From Flavobacteriales bacterium (GTDB lineage: Bacteria > Bacteroidota > Bacteroidia > Flavobacteriales_D > Crocinitomicaceae): a stretch of 64,000 nucleotides of DNA. The notes under the pieces were generated by a model. That model did not search any database. It saw nothing but the letters and a program-made list of their open reading frames with translations, and had not been told where the DNA came from. The stretch's first letter is position 1. Every line of letters starts with the position of its first letter. Below, piece by piece: positions 1 to 7,986 of this stretch. The DNA is taken from the NCBI GenBank assembly GCA_022361195.1, contig JAKSBJ010000232.1:62001-126000 (forward strand), read 5' to 3'. Made by a program: the position numbers and the translations under genes.

Positions 1-57
1 ATTGAATGGGCACAATGGGTAAAAGAAAAAGTTTACAAACTAAAAGAAAAGCCTTAG
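1..57 (+). CDS. 3' end of an unidentified upstream gene
   Basis: The window opens inside a reading frame that runs 18 codons to a TAG stop at 55-57. The visible tail is basic and ends in Lys-Glu-Lys-Pro. It lies only 4 bases before the next start codon, so the two genes are probably cotranscribed. In Bacteroidota the partner of a hemolysin-type N-acyltransferase is often a 1-acylglycerol-3-phosphate-type O-acyltransferase (GlsA-like). That would fit here, but 18 residues cannot identify it. Confidence 0.5.
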   Translation: MEWAQWVKEKVYKLKEKP

Positions 58-61
58 GTGT

Positions 62-1012
62 ATGGAAGATTCAAATTTGGACTATATCATTCCGAAAGTA
101 GATCGAGAGCTAATTCGCGCTGAATTAAATCGTGATCGTTGGGTTAGAGACACCAATAAAGGCAATAATCAAGTTTACATTGTCAATCACCACAATTCTC
201 CTAACGTAATGAGGGAAATTGGGCGATTGAGAGAACTTACGTTTGCCAAAGCCGGTGGAGGAACTGGACAAGCTTTGGATATTGATCATAATGACACATC
301 AGACAATTGCTACGAGCAACTCGTTGTTTGGTCTCCTGAAGACGAAGAAATTTCCGGTGGATATCGATTTATAGACTGTGCAAAGGCTATTAACAGTTGG
401 GAGGAAGATTTATCTACCGCTCATTATTTTGATTTCTCTGACAAATTTGTCAATGATTACCTGCCCTACTCCATTGAACTGGGCCGTTCATGGGTAAACC
501 CACTTTTTCAACCTACTGTTGATCCAAGAAAAGGATTATTTGCCTTAGATAATTTGTGGGATGGCTTAGGTGCTATTGTCCTAAAACATCCTAATATGCG
601 GTACTTTTTTGGAAAAGTGACCATGTACAGTAGCTTTAATGAAGAAGCAAAACGAGCTGTTCTTGGGTTTATGAAATCATATTTCCCTGATAAAGAAGAA
701 CTGGTTTTTCCTAAAGACCCTATTTATACTTCTGTTTTAACGCACGAAATAATTTCCTTGACTGAAGGACTTGATTTTAAAGAAGGTTTAAAAGTACTAC
801 AACGTTATTGTAGGGATCGTGGGGTAAATGTTCCCCCATTAATTTCAAATTATATGCAATTATCTCCCACCATGAAATCTTTTGGAACCACTCGTAATCC
901 TGATTTTGGAGGTGTTGAAGAAACAGGAATTTTAATTCGCCTAGAGGACATTTATGACTCTAAGAAAGAACGACATATTGAGGGATACCCTGATTCGATG
1001 ACTAAATCCTAA
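62..1012 (+). CDS. GNAT-type N-acyltransferase (OlsB/GlsB-like, Acetyltransf_5)
   Basis: A 316-residue protein of the family once called hemolysin-like and now known as OlsB/GlsB-type N-acyltransferases. These attach a 3-hydroxyacyl chain from acyl-ACP to an amino acid amine, giving ornithine or, in Bacteroides, glycine lipids. Around residues 55-160 the sequence follows the family pattern: RLRELTF, a acidic and Gly-rich stretch ending in D-IDHND, then GGYR and ELGRSWV. No signal peptide or membrane span is visible, so it should act at the cytoplasmic membrane face. It starts 4 bases after the preceding gene, which suggests an operon with an O-acyltransferase. The family call is firm; the amino acid substrate (glycine rather than ornithine) is inferred from phylum knowledge. 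Confidence 0.8.
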   Translation: MEDSNLDYIIPKVDRELIRAELNRDRWVRDTNKGNNQVYIVNHHNSPNVMREIGRLRELTFAKAGGGTGQALDIDHNDTSDNCYEQLVVWSPEDEEISGGYRFIDCAKAINSWEEDLSTAHYFDFSDKFVNDYLPYSIELGRSWVNPLFQPTVDPRKGLFALDNLWDGLGAIVLKHPNMRYFFGKVTMYSSFNEEAKRAVLGFMKSYFPDKEELVFPKDPIYTSVLTHEIISLTEGLDFKEGLKVLQRYCRDRGVNVPPLISNYMQLSPTMKSFGTTRNPDFGGVEETGILIRLEDIYDSKKERHIEGYPDSMTKS

Positions 1013-1079
1013 TTACCAACAATCTTCTGAGTGGTGGGTTTGAGTTAGTGAACGGTGAGGAAAACTATTTAATTATTAA

Positions 1080-1087
1080 TATTTTTG
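1080..1087 (+). promoter_or_regulatory. Bacteroidota -7 promoter box
   Basis: TATTTTTG matches the TAnnTTTG -7 consensus of Bacteroidota sigma-A promoters. It lies 15 bases before the ATG at 1103. No TTG was found at the expected 19-20 base spacing, so this is a half-site prediction. It makes the upstream in-frame TTG at 1085 an unlikely start, because that codon lies inside the box. Confidence 0.35.
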
Positions 1088-1102
1088 TACAAACTACATT
1101 TC

Positions 1103-2206
1103 ATGTTGAAGCGATTTTCTTTTTTGGCCATTTGCATCGCAGCTCTTGGTTTTAAATCTTGTCAAACCGAATTTAGCGTAAACGGTGCTTATGAAATTAC
1201 ACCTGTCGTAATGGGCCTTTTGGACCATGGAGATAGTGTACATATCATTAAAATTACCAAAGCGTTTTTAGGTGATGGAGACAATTTGGTTTATGCCAAA
1301 GAGCCAGACTCAAATTACTTCCAAAATGTAGATGCACGTGTTATTGAGTATGAAGGTGACGGTGAAACTAAAACGGGAAGAGAATGGCAACTGCAAGACT
1401 CTATGGTTTCTAATAAGGATACTGACGGAATTTTCTACGCGCCAGAGCAAAAGATATACTACTTTGAAGCCAATGACTTAAATGAAGAATATCAATATGA
1501 AATCGTTGCAGATTTGGATGAAGGAGCGCATTCTTTCAATGCCAAAACAGGTATGATTAATGGCTTTAGCATTAGTAGCCCAGCGGTATTCAGTAGTGAT
1601 CGTATTAACTTTAATGGAGCAACGGTTAACGGTGACGATGACTATAAAGCTTACAAATTCACTGTTAATGAAGCTCTTAATGCAGGTTTGTACAACTACA
1701 AATACATTTTTAGATGGCGTGAATATTATCTTGATGGAAGCAGTCAGGACTTTGAATTGGAACGAATTGACAAAGACGTTACTCAGGAAGTTCCGCAGCA
1801 AGCTAACTCTCACAGTGCATTCTTCCACGGGTTAGAATTCTTCCGTTGGTTAGGAGGTTATGAAAATACAGCTGGTCAACAACAACCAGGAGTTATTACC
1901 TATGACGAAAATGTAGATCGAAGAATGGTTTTAGGAATTGACATTAGAATATCAATTGCTCATTCTGATTTAGTACAATTCATGGAGGTAACTAAGCCTC
2001 AAACAGGTATTGCTCAGTCACAACCTGAATTCACCAATATTAATGGTGGTTTAGGTCTTTTTTCGAGCCGACATATATATGAATTGAAGAATTACCGTTT
2101 GAGCACCAACTCAATGAAAGAATTGTGTCAAGGACAATATACTGCTACACTTCAATTCTGTTCTCAATTTCCTGAAGACGCTTCTGAATCCTACGCTTGT
2201 CCTTGA
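1103..2206 (+). CDS. DUF4249-like outer-membrane lipoprotein
   Basis: A 367-residue lipoprotein. The N-terminus has basic residues, a hydrophobic stretch and a lipobox-like FKSC about 20 residues in, followed by a family-typical start of the mature protein. The repeated beta-rich pattern (VVMGLLDHGDSVHIIKITKAF, then 'A-V-E' strands) resembles DUF4249 proteins. These are common in Bacteroidota, often near TonB receptors, and their function is unknown. No TonB receptor is adjacent here. I chose ATG 1103 over the in-frame TTG at 1085 because the latter falls in a promoter box. The 3' end holds clustered Cys residues (LCQG, QFCSQF, YACP) that may form disulfides in the periplasm or at the surface. 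Confidence 0.65.
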   Translation: MLKRFSFLAICIAALGFKSCQTEFSVNGAYEITPVVMGLLDHGDSVHIIKITKAFLGDGDNLVYAKEPDSNYFQNVDARVIEYEGDGETKTGREWQLQDSMVSNKDTDGIFYAPEQKIYYFEANDLNEEYQYEIVADLDEGAHSFNAKTGMINGFSISSPAVFSSDRINFNGATVNGDDDYKAYKFTVNEALNAGLYNYKYIFRWREYYLDGSSQDFELERIDKDVTQEVPQQANSHSAFFHGLEFFRWLGGYENTAGQQQPGVITYDENVDRRMVLGIDIRISIAHSDLVQFMEVTKPQTGIAQSQPEFTNINGGLGLFSSRHIYELKNYRLSTNSMKELCQGQYTATLQFCSQFPEDASESYACP

Positions 2207-2378
2207 TAAAGTAGATTTCAAACACTTATTTCCTTTGACTACTGTTTTGTCCTTTAATAAGGGCAAATGGTATTGTCGTAAAAGTCCTTTTACGCACCAC
2301 CTTAACTAGTTAATGGTCAAAATCTGCATCTTCCTAATCAGAAGTTTCTATTGTTTTAAAACCATCAGATACTTGTAT

Positions 2379-2419
2379 AAAAAAATTGAGGACCCGATAC
2401 CGTTGTACCAAGTCCTCAA
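2379..2419 (-). terminator. Rho-independent terminator of the rhodanese gene
   Basis: TTGAGGAC at 2386-2393 pairs with GTCCTCAA at 2412-2419. Read on the minus strand the stem is followed by seven T residues. It lies 34 bases beyond the stop of the minus-strand gene at 2453 and separates it from the convergent DUF4249-like gene. Confidence 0.7.
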
Positions 2420-2452
2420 AATCATCAAACCTAACCGATTACCTCTTCTACA

Positions 2453-2890
2453 TTAGTACGGCCATTTGCCGTATCCTCCCTTCAAATTGTAAACTTCTTT
2501 AAATCCTTTCTCCTTCATCTTCTTCATTGCTTTTCCGCTTCTTCCACCTGACTGACAATACACATAAACCGGTTTGTTTTTATCTAACTCCTCTAGCCTA
2601 CTCTCAAAATCATCGCCCCAAAAGTCAATGTTCATTGCATCATTGATGTGTCCTCCTGCATACTCTCCAGCCGTTCTCACATCTAAAAGTTGTCCATTTC
2701 CAGAAGCGATCAGTTCATTAAACTCTTCTGCCGATACATCTTTTGCAATTGGAGCACTACTCTCTTCCTGATCATTTGCTACAACCTCTTGCTGTGTCTC
2801 TGCATCGCCTTCCACCTCATTAGTGTCTCCGCAAGACGTTGCCAAAAGAGCTGTAAATACTAAAGTGATTATCATATTGGTTTTATTCAT
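2453..2890 (-). CDS. Rhodanese-domain lipoprotein
   Basis: A 145-residue exported lipoprotein. Residues 1-20 form a signal peptide ending in the lipobox TSCG. An acidic, low-complexity linker follows (about residues 22-48), then a single rhodanese domain of about 90 residues. The active-site loop is intact: CQSGGRS, with the catalytic Cys and the Arg-Ser end typical of PspE/GlpE-size sulfurtransferases. The domain presumably transfers sulfane sulfur or binds thiols in the periplasm. Nothing in the context links it to a pathway. A TAnnTTTG box lies upstream at 2908-2915 and a terminator downstream, so it looks monocistronic. Confidence 0.88.
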   Translation of the reverse strand: MNKTNMIITLVFTALLATSCGDTNEVEGDAETQQEVVANDQEESSAPIAKDVSAEEFNELIASGNGQLLDVRTAGEYAGGHINDAMNIDFWGDDFESRLEELDKNKPVYVYCQSGGRSGKAMKKMKEKGFKEVYNLKGGYGKWPY

Positions 2891-2907
2891 TCAACTGATT
2901 TTTATTT

Positions 2908-2915
2908 CAAATTTA
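2908..2915 (-). promoter_or_regulatory. Promoter -7 box for the rhodanese gene
   Basis: The minus strand reads TAAATTTG, a perfect TAnnTTTG box, 17 bases before the ATG at 2890. No well-spaced TTG -33 element was found, so this is a half-site prediction. Confidence 0.35.
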
Positions 2916-2981
2916 GAGATCAAATCAAAAAAAGAATGTGACCAAAGTCACATTCAATCAATATCTCTATTTTATCAAAAT

Positions 2982-3653
2982 TTAGAAATTTGGTTTGAGC
3001 TGGTGAGAAGTATAGAAATCATTGATATGATTCACTGCTTCCTGAGGATCATCCGTAATTTTAATTAAATCCATATCTGCCAGAGAAATGTTTCCTTCAG
3101 CATCCAGCATTTGTTCTTTTATCCAAGCCACTAATCCTTCCCAATATGACCTTCCAAATAATACAACCGGACGTTTATCAATTTTATTGGTTTGCATTAG
3201 TGTCAAAGCTTCAAACAATTCATCCATAGTTCCAAATCCACCGGGGAAAGTGATAAATCCTTGCGTATATTTTACAAACATTACTTTACGAACAAAGAAA
3301 TAATCAAAATCTACTGGGTGATTAACGTACTGATTACAACTCTGCTCAAAAGGCAAAACGATATTTAGACCAACAGAACGTCCTTCGCCAGTTGCTGCAC
3401 CTTTATTTCCTGCTTCCATAATACCTGGACCACCTCCTGTAATAACTCCATATCCTGATTCAACCAATAATCTTGATGTTTCCTCAGCCTTTTGGTAATA
3501 AGGATTATCCTCTTTTGTTCGGGCCGAACCAAAAACTGAAATACAAGGACCAATTCGAGCCATTTTCTCATATCCCTCCACAAACTCCGCCATGATTTTA
3601 AAAATGGCCCAACTATCATTTGTTCTTATTTCATTCCAATCTTTATGTATCAT
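2982..3653 (-). CDS. LOG-family protein (TIGR00730, 'lysine decarboxylase-like')
   Basis: A 223-residue cytoplasmic Rossmann-fold protein. It shows the two LOG signatures: GGGPGIMEAGNKGA near residue 73 and PGGFGTMDELFE near residue 135 (the PGGxGTxxE motif). Related enzymes hydrolyse cytokinin or purine riboside 5'-monophosphates to free base and ribose 5-phosphate. The old name lysine decarboxylase is a misannotation. The length is usual for the Bacteroidota members. The gene stands alone between a rhodanese and a small divergent gene. The family is certain; the physiological nucleotide is unknown. Confidence 0.9.
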   Translation of the reverse strand: MIHKDWNEIRTNDSWAIFKIMAEFVEGYEKMARIGPCISVFGSARTKEDNPYYQKAEETSRLLVESGYGVITGGGPGIMEAGNKGAATGEGRSVGLNIVLPFEQSCNQYVNHPVDFDYFFVRKVMFVKYTQGFITFPGGFGTMDELFEALTLMQTNKIDKRPVVLFGRSYWEGLVAWIKEQMLDAEGNISLADMDLIKITDDPQEAVNHINDFYTSHQLKPNF

Positions 3654-3844
3654 TCTTTTTAATTGTTTTTTTAGTTTATCACAATATAATCATTTTGCTT
3701 TTCTATTACCAGTTGATCATTAACTCGTCTTTTACAACAACTTCAATGGGCGAAAATCGAACCAAAATCTCTATTAATTAGAATAAAATTGAACTGATTT
3801 AAAATATTGGCACTACATATTCGTCTTCAAGAAAAAATCAAGCT

Positions 3845-4066
3845 ATGGATATTCATATTTTTTCAACCAATGTTCAAAAAGTAAAAGATGCTTTAAATCT
3901 TACGAATTTACTTCGCCTTTATTTTAGATTAAGAGATGTTAATTTTGATTTGGGCGATTTTAGACAAGGAGAAGAAATGATTTTACGTATTGAATCCGAA
4001 AACTTACAGCCCGTTAGAATTGTACAAGCCATGAACGATTTAGGCTACGAATGTAAACCTCTTTAA
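3845..4066 (+). CDS. Small conserved-looking protein, possible ferredoxin-like (HMA-type) fold
   Basis: A 73-residue soluble protein. It reads like a beta-alpha-beta-beta-alpha-beta unit: a first strand IHIFST, a helix, a strand VNFDLGDF, a strand EEMILRIES, a helix RIVQAMNDLG and a last strand. This is the layout of heavy-metal-associated (HMA) domains, and similar small proteins occur in Bacteroidota. The metal-binding CxxC is absent and the only Cys is near the C-terminus, so metal binding is not supported. It converges on a minus-strand operon 11 bases away. The reading frame is plausible, but the function is unknown and the fold is inferred by eye. Confidence 0.55.
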   Translation: MDIHIFSTNVQKVKDALNLTNLLRLYFRLRDVNFDLGDFRQGEEMILRIESENLQPVRIVQAMNDLGYECKPL

Positions 4067-4077
4067 TTCACCTTTCT

Positions 4078-4740
4078 TTAAGGCTTAAAAATGTAATTGG
4101 AGTAATTGATCACAATTTCTCCTTTTTGTCGTTCGTTCGGATCTTCATCTGCATCATCGGCAGCCTCTAAATCACCAGTCATTGAAGCCGGAAGCTTTTG
4201 TTCCTTAACATCAAAAGTTATAGTTACACGCTTAGGTACAGCATATTCTTCATCACCATATTCTAATTTTAAATTATAATTTCCCTCGTCACGAGTAACA
4301 ATTACCATTTTTCGAACTCGGTCATCACTATCAATCCAAAACTGACCTAAAACTACCTCTGACTCAATGTCGTTAGGAATAACTTTTAGGATATTACAAT
4401 TTTTACCATCTACCTCTTCTTTTCCCAGAAAAATGGCAATATGATCATTCTCTGCTACTGAATAAGCATGGGAATTATATCCCTTTTTAGGCAAGAAAGC
4501 AAACCCTTTTATTTTGTATCGAATTGAATCGGGAGGTAAAAAGTAAACCTTTCCTTTTCGTTGACTGATGTTGATGAACTTAACATCTAAATCAACCGTA
4601 ATATCGCATTCATACTCTGGGATGGATTTCATTTTATCCATGGCTACAGAAACCAACGAATCTGCATTTACCTCTTCACTTTGCGAAAAAGTAGTAAAAG
4701 ACATCAGAAAAAATAAAATACTATATAATCGTTCAATCAT
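4078..4740 (-). CDS. LolA-like periplasmic protein coupled to an ABC exporter
   Basis: A 220-residue exported protein. A hydrophobic signal peptide ends near residue 20 (FTTFSQS). The rest is beta-rich and follows the pattern of LolA/LolB-fold or outer-membrane lipoprotein-sorting proteins: ITVDLDVKF, GKVYFLPPDSIRYKIKGF, then ILKVIPND and FWIDSDDRVRKMVI. Such proteins bind lipids or lipoproteins in the periplasm. Its start overlaps the stop of the ABC permease gene by 4 bases (ATGA), and the ATPase lies before that, so all three genes are one translationally coupled unit. A role as periplasmic acceptor for the exported molecule is an inference from this coupling. Confidence 0.7.
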   Translation of the reverse strand: MIERLYSILFFLMSFTTFSQSEEVNADSLVSVAMDKMKSIPEYECDITVDLDVKFINISQRKGKVYFLPPDSIRYKIKGFAFLPKKGYNSHAYSVAENDHIAIFLGKEEVDGKNCNILKVIPNDIESEVVLGQFWIDSDDRVRKMVIVTRDEGNYNLKLEYGDEEYAVPKRVTITFDVKEQKLPASMTGDLEAADDADEDPNERQKGEIVINYSNYIFKP

Positions 4741-5573
4741 GTCAAAATATCCTTTCGTTTAAAATTCCACCATCCAATTAGGGTAAAAACAACGATGTAA
4801 GCAATGAGCACAAAAATGGCATTGTAAATGCTCCCCCAATCAATTTCCGAATCAAAGAAATACTGCCATTTAATAAAGTGAGTTGTAAAAATGTATGGTA
4901 AAACCGGCTGTAACAAAGAGGTTAAAAGGGCACTCAATACGTTTAAAATAATGATAATCGCAATCGTTCCAACAATAGGCCCTATGGAATTATTGACAAA
5001 GCTAGAAATCATCATTGACAAAGAAGAAACCACTAGCATGGCCAATGTTCCCACCCCAAAACCACAAATAAACCTCCAGGCTACGTCGTTTGCCTCCAAA
5101 ACATTAATTCCCTTGCGGAAAACAATTAGGTCGCCACTTCCAAACAGCAAATATCCCAAAGCGTAGGTCATTATTGCAGCAAACAACAATAGAGCAATAG
5201 TATAAATAGCTCCTGCCAACCACTTTGCCATGAAAATTTGTCCCCGTGTGTAAGGCCTTTGAACCAATAAACGTAAGGAACCTTTACTTGCTTCACCTGA
5301 AATCATATCTCCTGTTACCAAACAAACCAAAATAGGAACATGAATGATAAGAGTCGTCATGAGCATGTAGGTCACAAAGTTTACCGTTATAATTTCTCCC
5401 TCAAAACGAAAAACCGACTTGAGATTTTGAATTCCCATACCAATAATAGCATCCCCCTCCGCAGCCAATGCAAACTGAAAAGCCAGAATGATGAACAATA
5501 TGGTTCCAAACCCAATGTAGGTTCGGGGGCGCTTCATAATCTTGAACAACTCTACCTTTAATAAATTTCTCAT
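4737..5573 (-). CDS. ABC-2 type transporter permease
   Basis: A 278-residue integral membrane protein with about six hydrophobic spans: one near residues 20-40, then a pair at 60-85, and four more spread over residues 110-275. It has the N-terminal MRNLLKVELFKIMKRPRTY segment typical of ABC-2/NatB-like permeases, and the GEASKGSLRLLVQRPYTRGQIFMAKW region that marks the coupling helix. It works with the adjacent ATPase, whose stop codon it overlaps by 4 bases. The exported substrate is not evident; lipids, peptides or a self-protection role are all possible for this family. Confidence 0.88.
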   Translation of the reverse strand: MRNLLKVELFKIMKRPRTYIGFGTILFIILAFQFALAAEGDAIIGMGIQNLKSVFRFEGEIITVNFVTYMLMTTLIIHVPILVCLVTGDMISGEASKGSLRLLVQRPYTRGQIFMAKWLAGAIYTIALLLFAAIMTYALGYLLFGSGDLIVFRKGINVLEANDVAWRFICGFGVGTLAMLVVSSLSMMISSFVNNSIGPIVGTIAIIIILNVLSALLTSLLQPVLPYIFTTHFIKWQYFFDSEIDWGSIYNAIFVLIAYIVVFTLIGWWNFKRKDILT

Positions 5574-6484
5574 TTCGTTAAGTTGATGAAATATTCTTCG
5601 AGGGTTCGTAATTGTTTTATTTCGTAGACAGAAAGACCTGAACTCCCTAACTTTTTCATTAGATCGGGAATTTCGTTCTCAGCTAGTTTCACCCGAATTT
5701 TAGAAGCCATTAGTTCCACATTATAGTTATGATCACCTAGCCATTGTTGGAGTTTTTCTGTGTCATTGGATTTAAGTTCGATCTTTAAATCATCTGCTCC
5801 CATTAGCTCATGTACACCACCTTCTTTTAACTTTTGTCCTTTGTTGATAATCAGCATACGATTAGCTATCAACTCAATTTCAGCTAAAATATGAGATGAT
5901 ATAATCACCGTGATTCCCATGTCCTTATTGATTCGTTTAATCAACTGTCGCATGTCTGATTGTCCTTGCGGATCAAGTCCGTTAGATGGTTCATCCAGAA
6001 TAATAAGTTCAGGCTTATGTAAAAGTGCCTGAGCAATACCCAAACGCTGTTTCATTCCTTGTGAATAGGATTTAACCCTAGACCCTCTCCTATCCCATAA
6101 TTTTACTTCCTCTAAGACTTCCTGAATGCGACTTTTACGATTTTCAACCTTAGCTAGTTGAGCAAATAAGTTGAGATTGTTCCAAGCAGATAGATTCTCA
6201 TAAAAATCAGGACGTTCAATCAAAGCTCCGATATGTTGTAAATACTTTCTGGAATTTTTCTGAATCACCTCTCCTCTAAATTTTATTTCACCCGAACTTG
6301 GATATATAAGTCCGAGAATCATTCGAAGAGTTGTACTTTTTCCTGCCCCGTTTGGACCAAGAAACCCATATACATCGCCTTTTTCAATTGAAAAACTAAG
6401 CTCTTTTACAGCTTGAAAGTCTTTAAAAGACTTACTGAGATTATTTACTTCTAATAAGTTCAGAATAAATGCTTTTACTACCAA
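5570..6484 (-). CDS. ABC transporter ATP-binding protein
   Basis: A 304-residue ATPase that powers the permease encoded directly downstream. All nucleotide-binding motifs are intact: Walker A GPNGAGKST near residue 45, signature SQGMKQR near 145, Walker B LIILDEP followed by the D-loop SNGLDP near 165, and the switch His in ISSHIL near 200. About 80 residues follow the core domain, as in CcmA/NatA-type exporters. The start is uncertain. The only upstream in-frame candidate is a TTG at 6484, and the usual family start would lie about ten residues later, at LLEVNNLSKSF, where no ATG occurs. Confidence 0.9.
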   Translation of the reverse strand: MVVKAFILNLLEVNNLSKSFKDFQAVKELSFSIEKGDVYGFLGPNGAGKSTTLRMILGLIYPSSGEIKFRGEVIQKNSRKYLQHIGALIERPDFYENLSAWNNLNLFAQLAKVENRKSRIQEVLEEVKLWDRRGSRVKSYSQGMKQRLGIAQALLHKPELIILDEPSNGLDPQGQSDMRQLIKRINKDMGITVIISSHILAEIELIANRMLIINKGQKLKEGGVHELMGADDLKIELKSNDTEKLQQWLGDHNYNVELMASKIRVKLAENEIPDLMKKLGSSGLSVYEIKQLRTLEEYFINLTK

Positions 6485-6581
6485 ATTTAGGACTCAATTC
6501 GGTCAAAATCCAGCAATACTAGTTTTTTTCAACCAACGTTCCCTTTACCTCTTCCAAAACAAGATTTTGTTCAAATTGTTC

Positions 6582-7382
6582 TCACTCTTGCCACTTTTCT
6601 TGCAGCAAATCGTTGCATTCATCATATGCAGCAAAACTTCTACTCATTCCGCTAGACCAAGATACAGGTGGATTAAAAACAATCCCTTTCTCGACAAAAG
6701 AAAAATTCATTTCATCCAAGCTTGACTCAAAATCTCCCCAAGCATTACCTTCCATGTTTTCGACTATCAAATTCACCAAATCAGATGAATCTTTGGATGT
6801 TTCCAGAACAAAGACATCATCCATTTTCAAAACCGAATTTGTTTCTTGATCATAGTTTACACTCCACCACTGGTAATTGTGATGATTTCCTCCTTCGGTA
6901 AAAACATCCTCTACAAAACACATACTAATTACCTTCTGATTTTCATAAAACTCAAAAGGCAACAATTCATACATATAAACTTGAGGGAATTCTGGTGCTG
7001 ATTTACTAATATACACCATGTCTTCATCCATTGTCTTTTCTGCTATTTGGTGCATCAAGTTGTTAAAGTCGGGGTCCTGATTTTGGAAATAATAGACTGT
7101 GTAAAAGGAATTAAACTCTTCAGAAAAAAAGTCTATCGAGTCCAAATAAGTTTCCTTGGGAAGCACCTCATAAAACTCATAATGATAGTCAGTATCATAA
7201 GGTCCTGCATTGGATTCAAAACTCCGATAATAAATTATGCCTTCAGCTTCAATCTCTTCTTCTGAATCAATTTTTGTTTCAGCTTCTGCGACCTCTGCTT
7301 CATCAGCACTTTCGCAAGAAAATAGAAAGTTCGTTAATGTAAGAGGTAATAACAAAATGAATGTGTGAGTGGATTTTATCAT
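6582..7382 (-). CDS. Lipoprotein with DUF3298/RsiV-like domain
   Basis: A 266-residue lipoprotein. The signal peptide ends in the lipobox FSCE near residue 23, followed by an acidic low-complexity linker. The middle and C-terminal part carries the pattern FTEGGNHHNYQWWSVNYD, then VLKMDDVF, which is the signature of DUF3298 domains (shared with RsiV and PdaC-type proteins). Around residue 175 in such proteins this stretch forms part of a lysozyme-binding or surface-recognition fold. No sigma factor is adjacent, so an anti-sigma role is not supported. Transcription probably starts from a near-consensus box (TACATTTA) about 35 bases upstream. Confidence 0.75.
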   Translation of the reverse strand: MIKSTHTFILLLPLTLTNFLFSCESADEAEVAEAETKIDSEEEIEAEGIIYYRSFESNAGPYDTDYHYEFYEVLPKETYLDSIDFFSEEFNSFYTVYYFQNQDPDFNNLMHQIAEKTMDEDMVYISKSAPEFPQVYMYELLPFEFYENQKVISMCFVEDVFTEGGNHHNYQWWSVNYDQETNSVLKMDDVFVLETSKDSSDLVNLIVENMEGNAWGDFESSLDEMNFSFVEKGIVFNPPVSWSSGMSRSFAAYDECNDLLQEKWQE

Positions 7383-7519
7383 TTTAATAGTAAATGCGAA
7401 CGCTGTAAGATATTAAATGTAAAGTTTTTGAAAATTTGAACAGAAAAGGACTTTAACAGTTTAACTTTTTTTCACATTATACTGTAATATCAAAAGGGAG
7501 TTTTCACACACCATTCCAC

Positions 7520-7551
7520 AAAAAAACCGACTTCTCAAAAAGAAAAGTCGG
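7520..7551 (-). terminator. Strong Rho-independent terminator (minus strand)
   Basis: CCGACTT at 7527-7533 pairs with AAGTCGG at 7545-7551. On the minus strand it is followed by seven T residues. The nearest recognised minus-strand gene, the AraC regulator, ends 436 bases upstream. The terminator therefore probably serves either a long 3' leader-like tail or a separate transcript from the interval 7552-7876. Confidence 0.8.
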
Positions 7552-7870
7552 CTTAATTAAGGTCGAAAATTCAGCTTGATCTCTTTTATCAGATCAGTTT
7601 TCTCTGTTTTGAAGAGAAATTATGTCTCATTAGCCTGTTTCTGCCTCTTATCAGTGTTGGAGCTGTAAAAGGAGATAAAGACTTCTTTGAGTCATTTTGA
7701 AAGGTATAATGCTCTGAATTTTCTGATAATGCGACTTTATTTTTCACGCCAGAGTCGCATTTGTTGTGCAAATCGACCTTTGAATCTCCGAAAGTGGTAA
7801 TAAGTCCAAATTCCAGAGTGCTTGAACAATAAAATTGCTTTTGAGCAATTCCGGTATTTTGTTGTACAAA
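7520..7870 (-). ncRNA. Candidate structured RNA between two minus-strand genes
   Basis: The interval holds four hairpins with perfect stems, besides its terminator. They are TGATCT/AGATCA (7577-7582 with 7591-7596), TTTCTCT/AGAGAAA (7599-7605 with 7613-7619), AATGCGACT/AGTCGCATT (7728-7736 with 7753-7761) and AATTGCT/AGCAATT (7833-7839 with 7844-7850, loop TTTG). It ends in a strong minus-strand terminator. A promoter-like GACCTTTGTAC lies at about 7864-7874 on the same strand. A 95-codon frame runs across the same bases. I do not see the conserved cores of RNase P RNA, tmRNA or SRP RNA. A dispersed repeat is an alternative. Confidence 0.35.
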
Positions 7871-7876
7871 GGTCAT
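7589..7876 (-). CDS. Doubtful 95-codon reading frame
   Basis: An open frame of 95 codons starting with ATG at 7876. The product is rich in Ser, Asn and Lys, has no signal peptide or membrane span, and matches no family I know. It overlaps the hairpin-rich interval and ends 37 bases before a strong terminator, so the region is probably transcribed on this strand. Whether it is translated is unclear. A frame of this length can occur by chance in AT-rich DNA, and the palindromes suggest the RNA itself may be the product. Confidence 0.2.
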   Translation of the reverse strand: MTFVQQNTGIAQKQFYCSSTLEFGLITTFGDSKVDLHNKCDSGVKNKVALSENSEHYTFQNDSKKSLSPFTAPTLIRGRNRLMRHNFSSKQRKLI

Positions 7877-7986
7877 TTTCGGCTGAGCGATTTAAGCAGA
7901 ATTAATTTACAAAATATTCTCTTAAAGCCTTAAGAAAAAAGTCGCTTATCGACCAGTTGTTGATTTTGTGCCACGAAGGAGGAATT

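Noticed and set aside
1478-1835. Frames on both strands inside the DUF4249-like gene
   Set aside because: They overlap a lipoprotein gene with a signal peptide and clear family features; their own products lack any pattern.
4737-6484. GldA-GldFG gliding transporter
   Set aside because: The permease is a single ABC-2 protein without GldF/G-like partners, and no other gld gene is nearby.
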